In this document: positions 7,099-7,521 of the stretch, one piece after another
How the letters are laid out: each line of letters starts with the position of its first letter
Numbering within the stretch: the first letter of the stretch is position 1
NCBI GenBank assembly: GCA_016209805.1
Contig: JACQVJ010000249.1
Span: 1 to 7,521, forward strand
Direction of reading: 5' to 3'
DNA: 7,521 bases
From: Ignavibacteriota bacterium
GTDB lineage: Bacteria; Bacteroidota; Ignavibacteria; UBA10030; UBA6906
Position numbers and translations under genes: made by a program
Notes under the pieces: model-generated
The model's input: the letters and a program-made list of their open reading frames with translations, nothing else
Told to the model about the DNA's origin: nothing
Databases searched by the model: none

Positions 7099-7521
7099 AT
7101 GAAAATTCTTGTGATCGGCTCGGGAGGTCGGGAACATGCGCTGGTCTGGAAAATTCGGGCAAGCCCTGATGTCAGCAGGATATTCTGTGCACCAGGCAAT
7201 CCGGGAATCGGCACGATCGCTGAATGTATTCCCCTGAAACCGGAGAATCTCTCGGGATTGTTGGACTTTACCACGACCGAGAATATCGATCTGACAGTTG
7301 TTGGACCGGAACAGCCGCTTGCCTCCGGCATTGTTGACCTCTTTCGGCATCATGGACGACTTATCGTTGGTCCAACAAAGCGCGCTGCACAGCTTGAGTG
7401 GAGCAAGGCATTCGCAAAGGAGTTTATGAAGCGACACGGAATTCCAACTGCTGCATTCAAGATCTTCAATCAGTCTCAGTGTGATGATGCCGTGTCATAT
7501 GTCGCCTCGTCCCCGCTTCCC
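7099..7521 (+). CDS. purD: Phosphoribosylamine-glycine ligase (GAR synthetase), N-terminal part
   Basis: PurD joins glycine to 5-phosphoribosylamine using ATP, the second step of de novo purine synthesis. The first 141 residues are visible before the window ends; the full enzyme is usually about 420-430. The N-terminal domain shows MKILVIGSGGREHALVWKI (GSGGREHA at 7-14), APGNPG (31-36) and VVGPEQPLASGI (G69-P70-E71). Next comes the start of the ATP-grasp region, GPTKRAAQLEWSKAFAKEFM followed by HGIPTA. ATG 7099 overlaps closely with the glycosyltransferase stop (TGA 7095-7097, then one base). There is no separate strong Shine-Dalgarno, so translation is likely coupled. It shares the purine pathway with guaB, 2.4 kb upstream in the same run. 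The ATP-grasp catalytic residues lie outside the window. Confidence 0.96.
   Translation, partial: MKILVIGSGGREHALVWKIRASPDVSRIFCAPGNPGIGTIAECIPLKPENLSGLLDFTTTENIDLTVVGPEQPLASGIVDLFRHHGRLIVGPTKRAAQLEWSKAFAKEFMKRHGIPTAAFKIFNQSQCDDAVSYVASSPLP

Overview
The window reads as an ordinary chromosomal stretch of a free-living bacterium. Every supported gene lies on the + strand and base composition looks moderate and even throughout. Taxonomic clues are indirect. The IMP dehydrogenase C-terminus ([14 protein letters not shown]) resembles the Bacteroidota/Chlorobiota-type enzyme, several starts lack a clear Shine-Dalgarno sequence, and the sigma-54 activator has a variant GAFTNA loop. My best guess is a member of the FCB group, for example an Ignavibacteria-like lineage. 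This is inference from recalled family features and no search was run.

Region 1 (1-1764) is a two-component signalling block. It holds the C-terminal end of a receiver-domain protein that stops right after the receiver, then 53 nt, then a complete NtrC-type response regulator (receiver, AAA+ sigma-54 activation domain, Fis-type helix-turn-helix). The two receivers resemble each other closely.

Region 2 (1765-2036) is a 272-nt intergenic region and the most structured non-coding part of the window. It contains two good intrinsic-terminator hairpins (1865-1907 and 1978-2012), a perfect 5+5 inverted repeat (1948-1959) and weak promoter-like hexamers. The second terminator ends only 24 nt before the next start codon. 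The downstream gene must therefore be read through it, or be transcribed from a promoter overlapping it.

Region 3 (2037-7521) is a tight co-directional run of five genes with gaps of 3, 16, 8 and 1 nt. In order they are a glutaryl-CoA dehydrogenase-like acyl-CoA dehydrogenase, guaB (IMP dehydrogenase), an M24 Xaa-Pro peptidase, a GT4-like glycosyltransferase, and the first 141 codons of purD, which is cut by the window end. guaB and purD are both purine-biosynthesis genes. The other three have no obvious pathway link to them, so the run looks like a housekeeping operon of mixed content and not a dedicated system.

I see no mobile element, CRISPR array, tRNA, rRNA or clear novel defence-like system. 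The points most worth a second look are the terminator-then-start arrangement at about 1926-2037 and the GAFTNA substitution in the sigma-54 activator.
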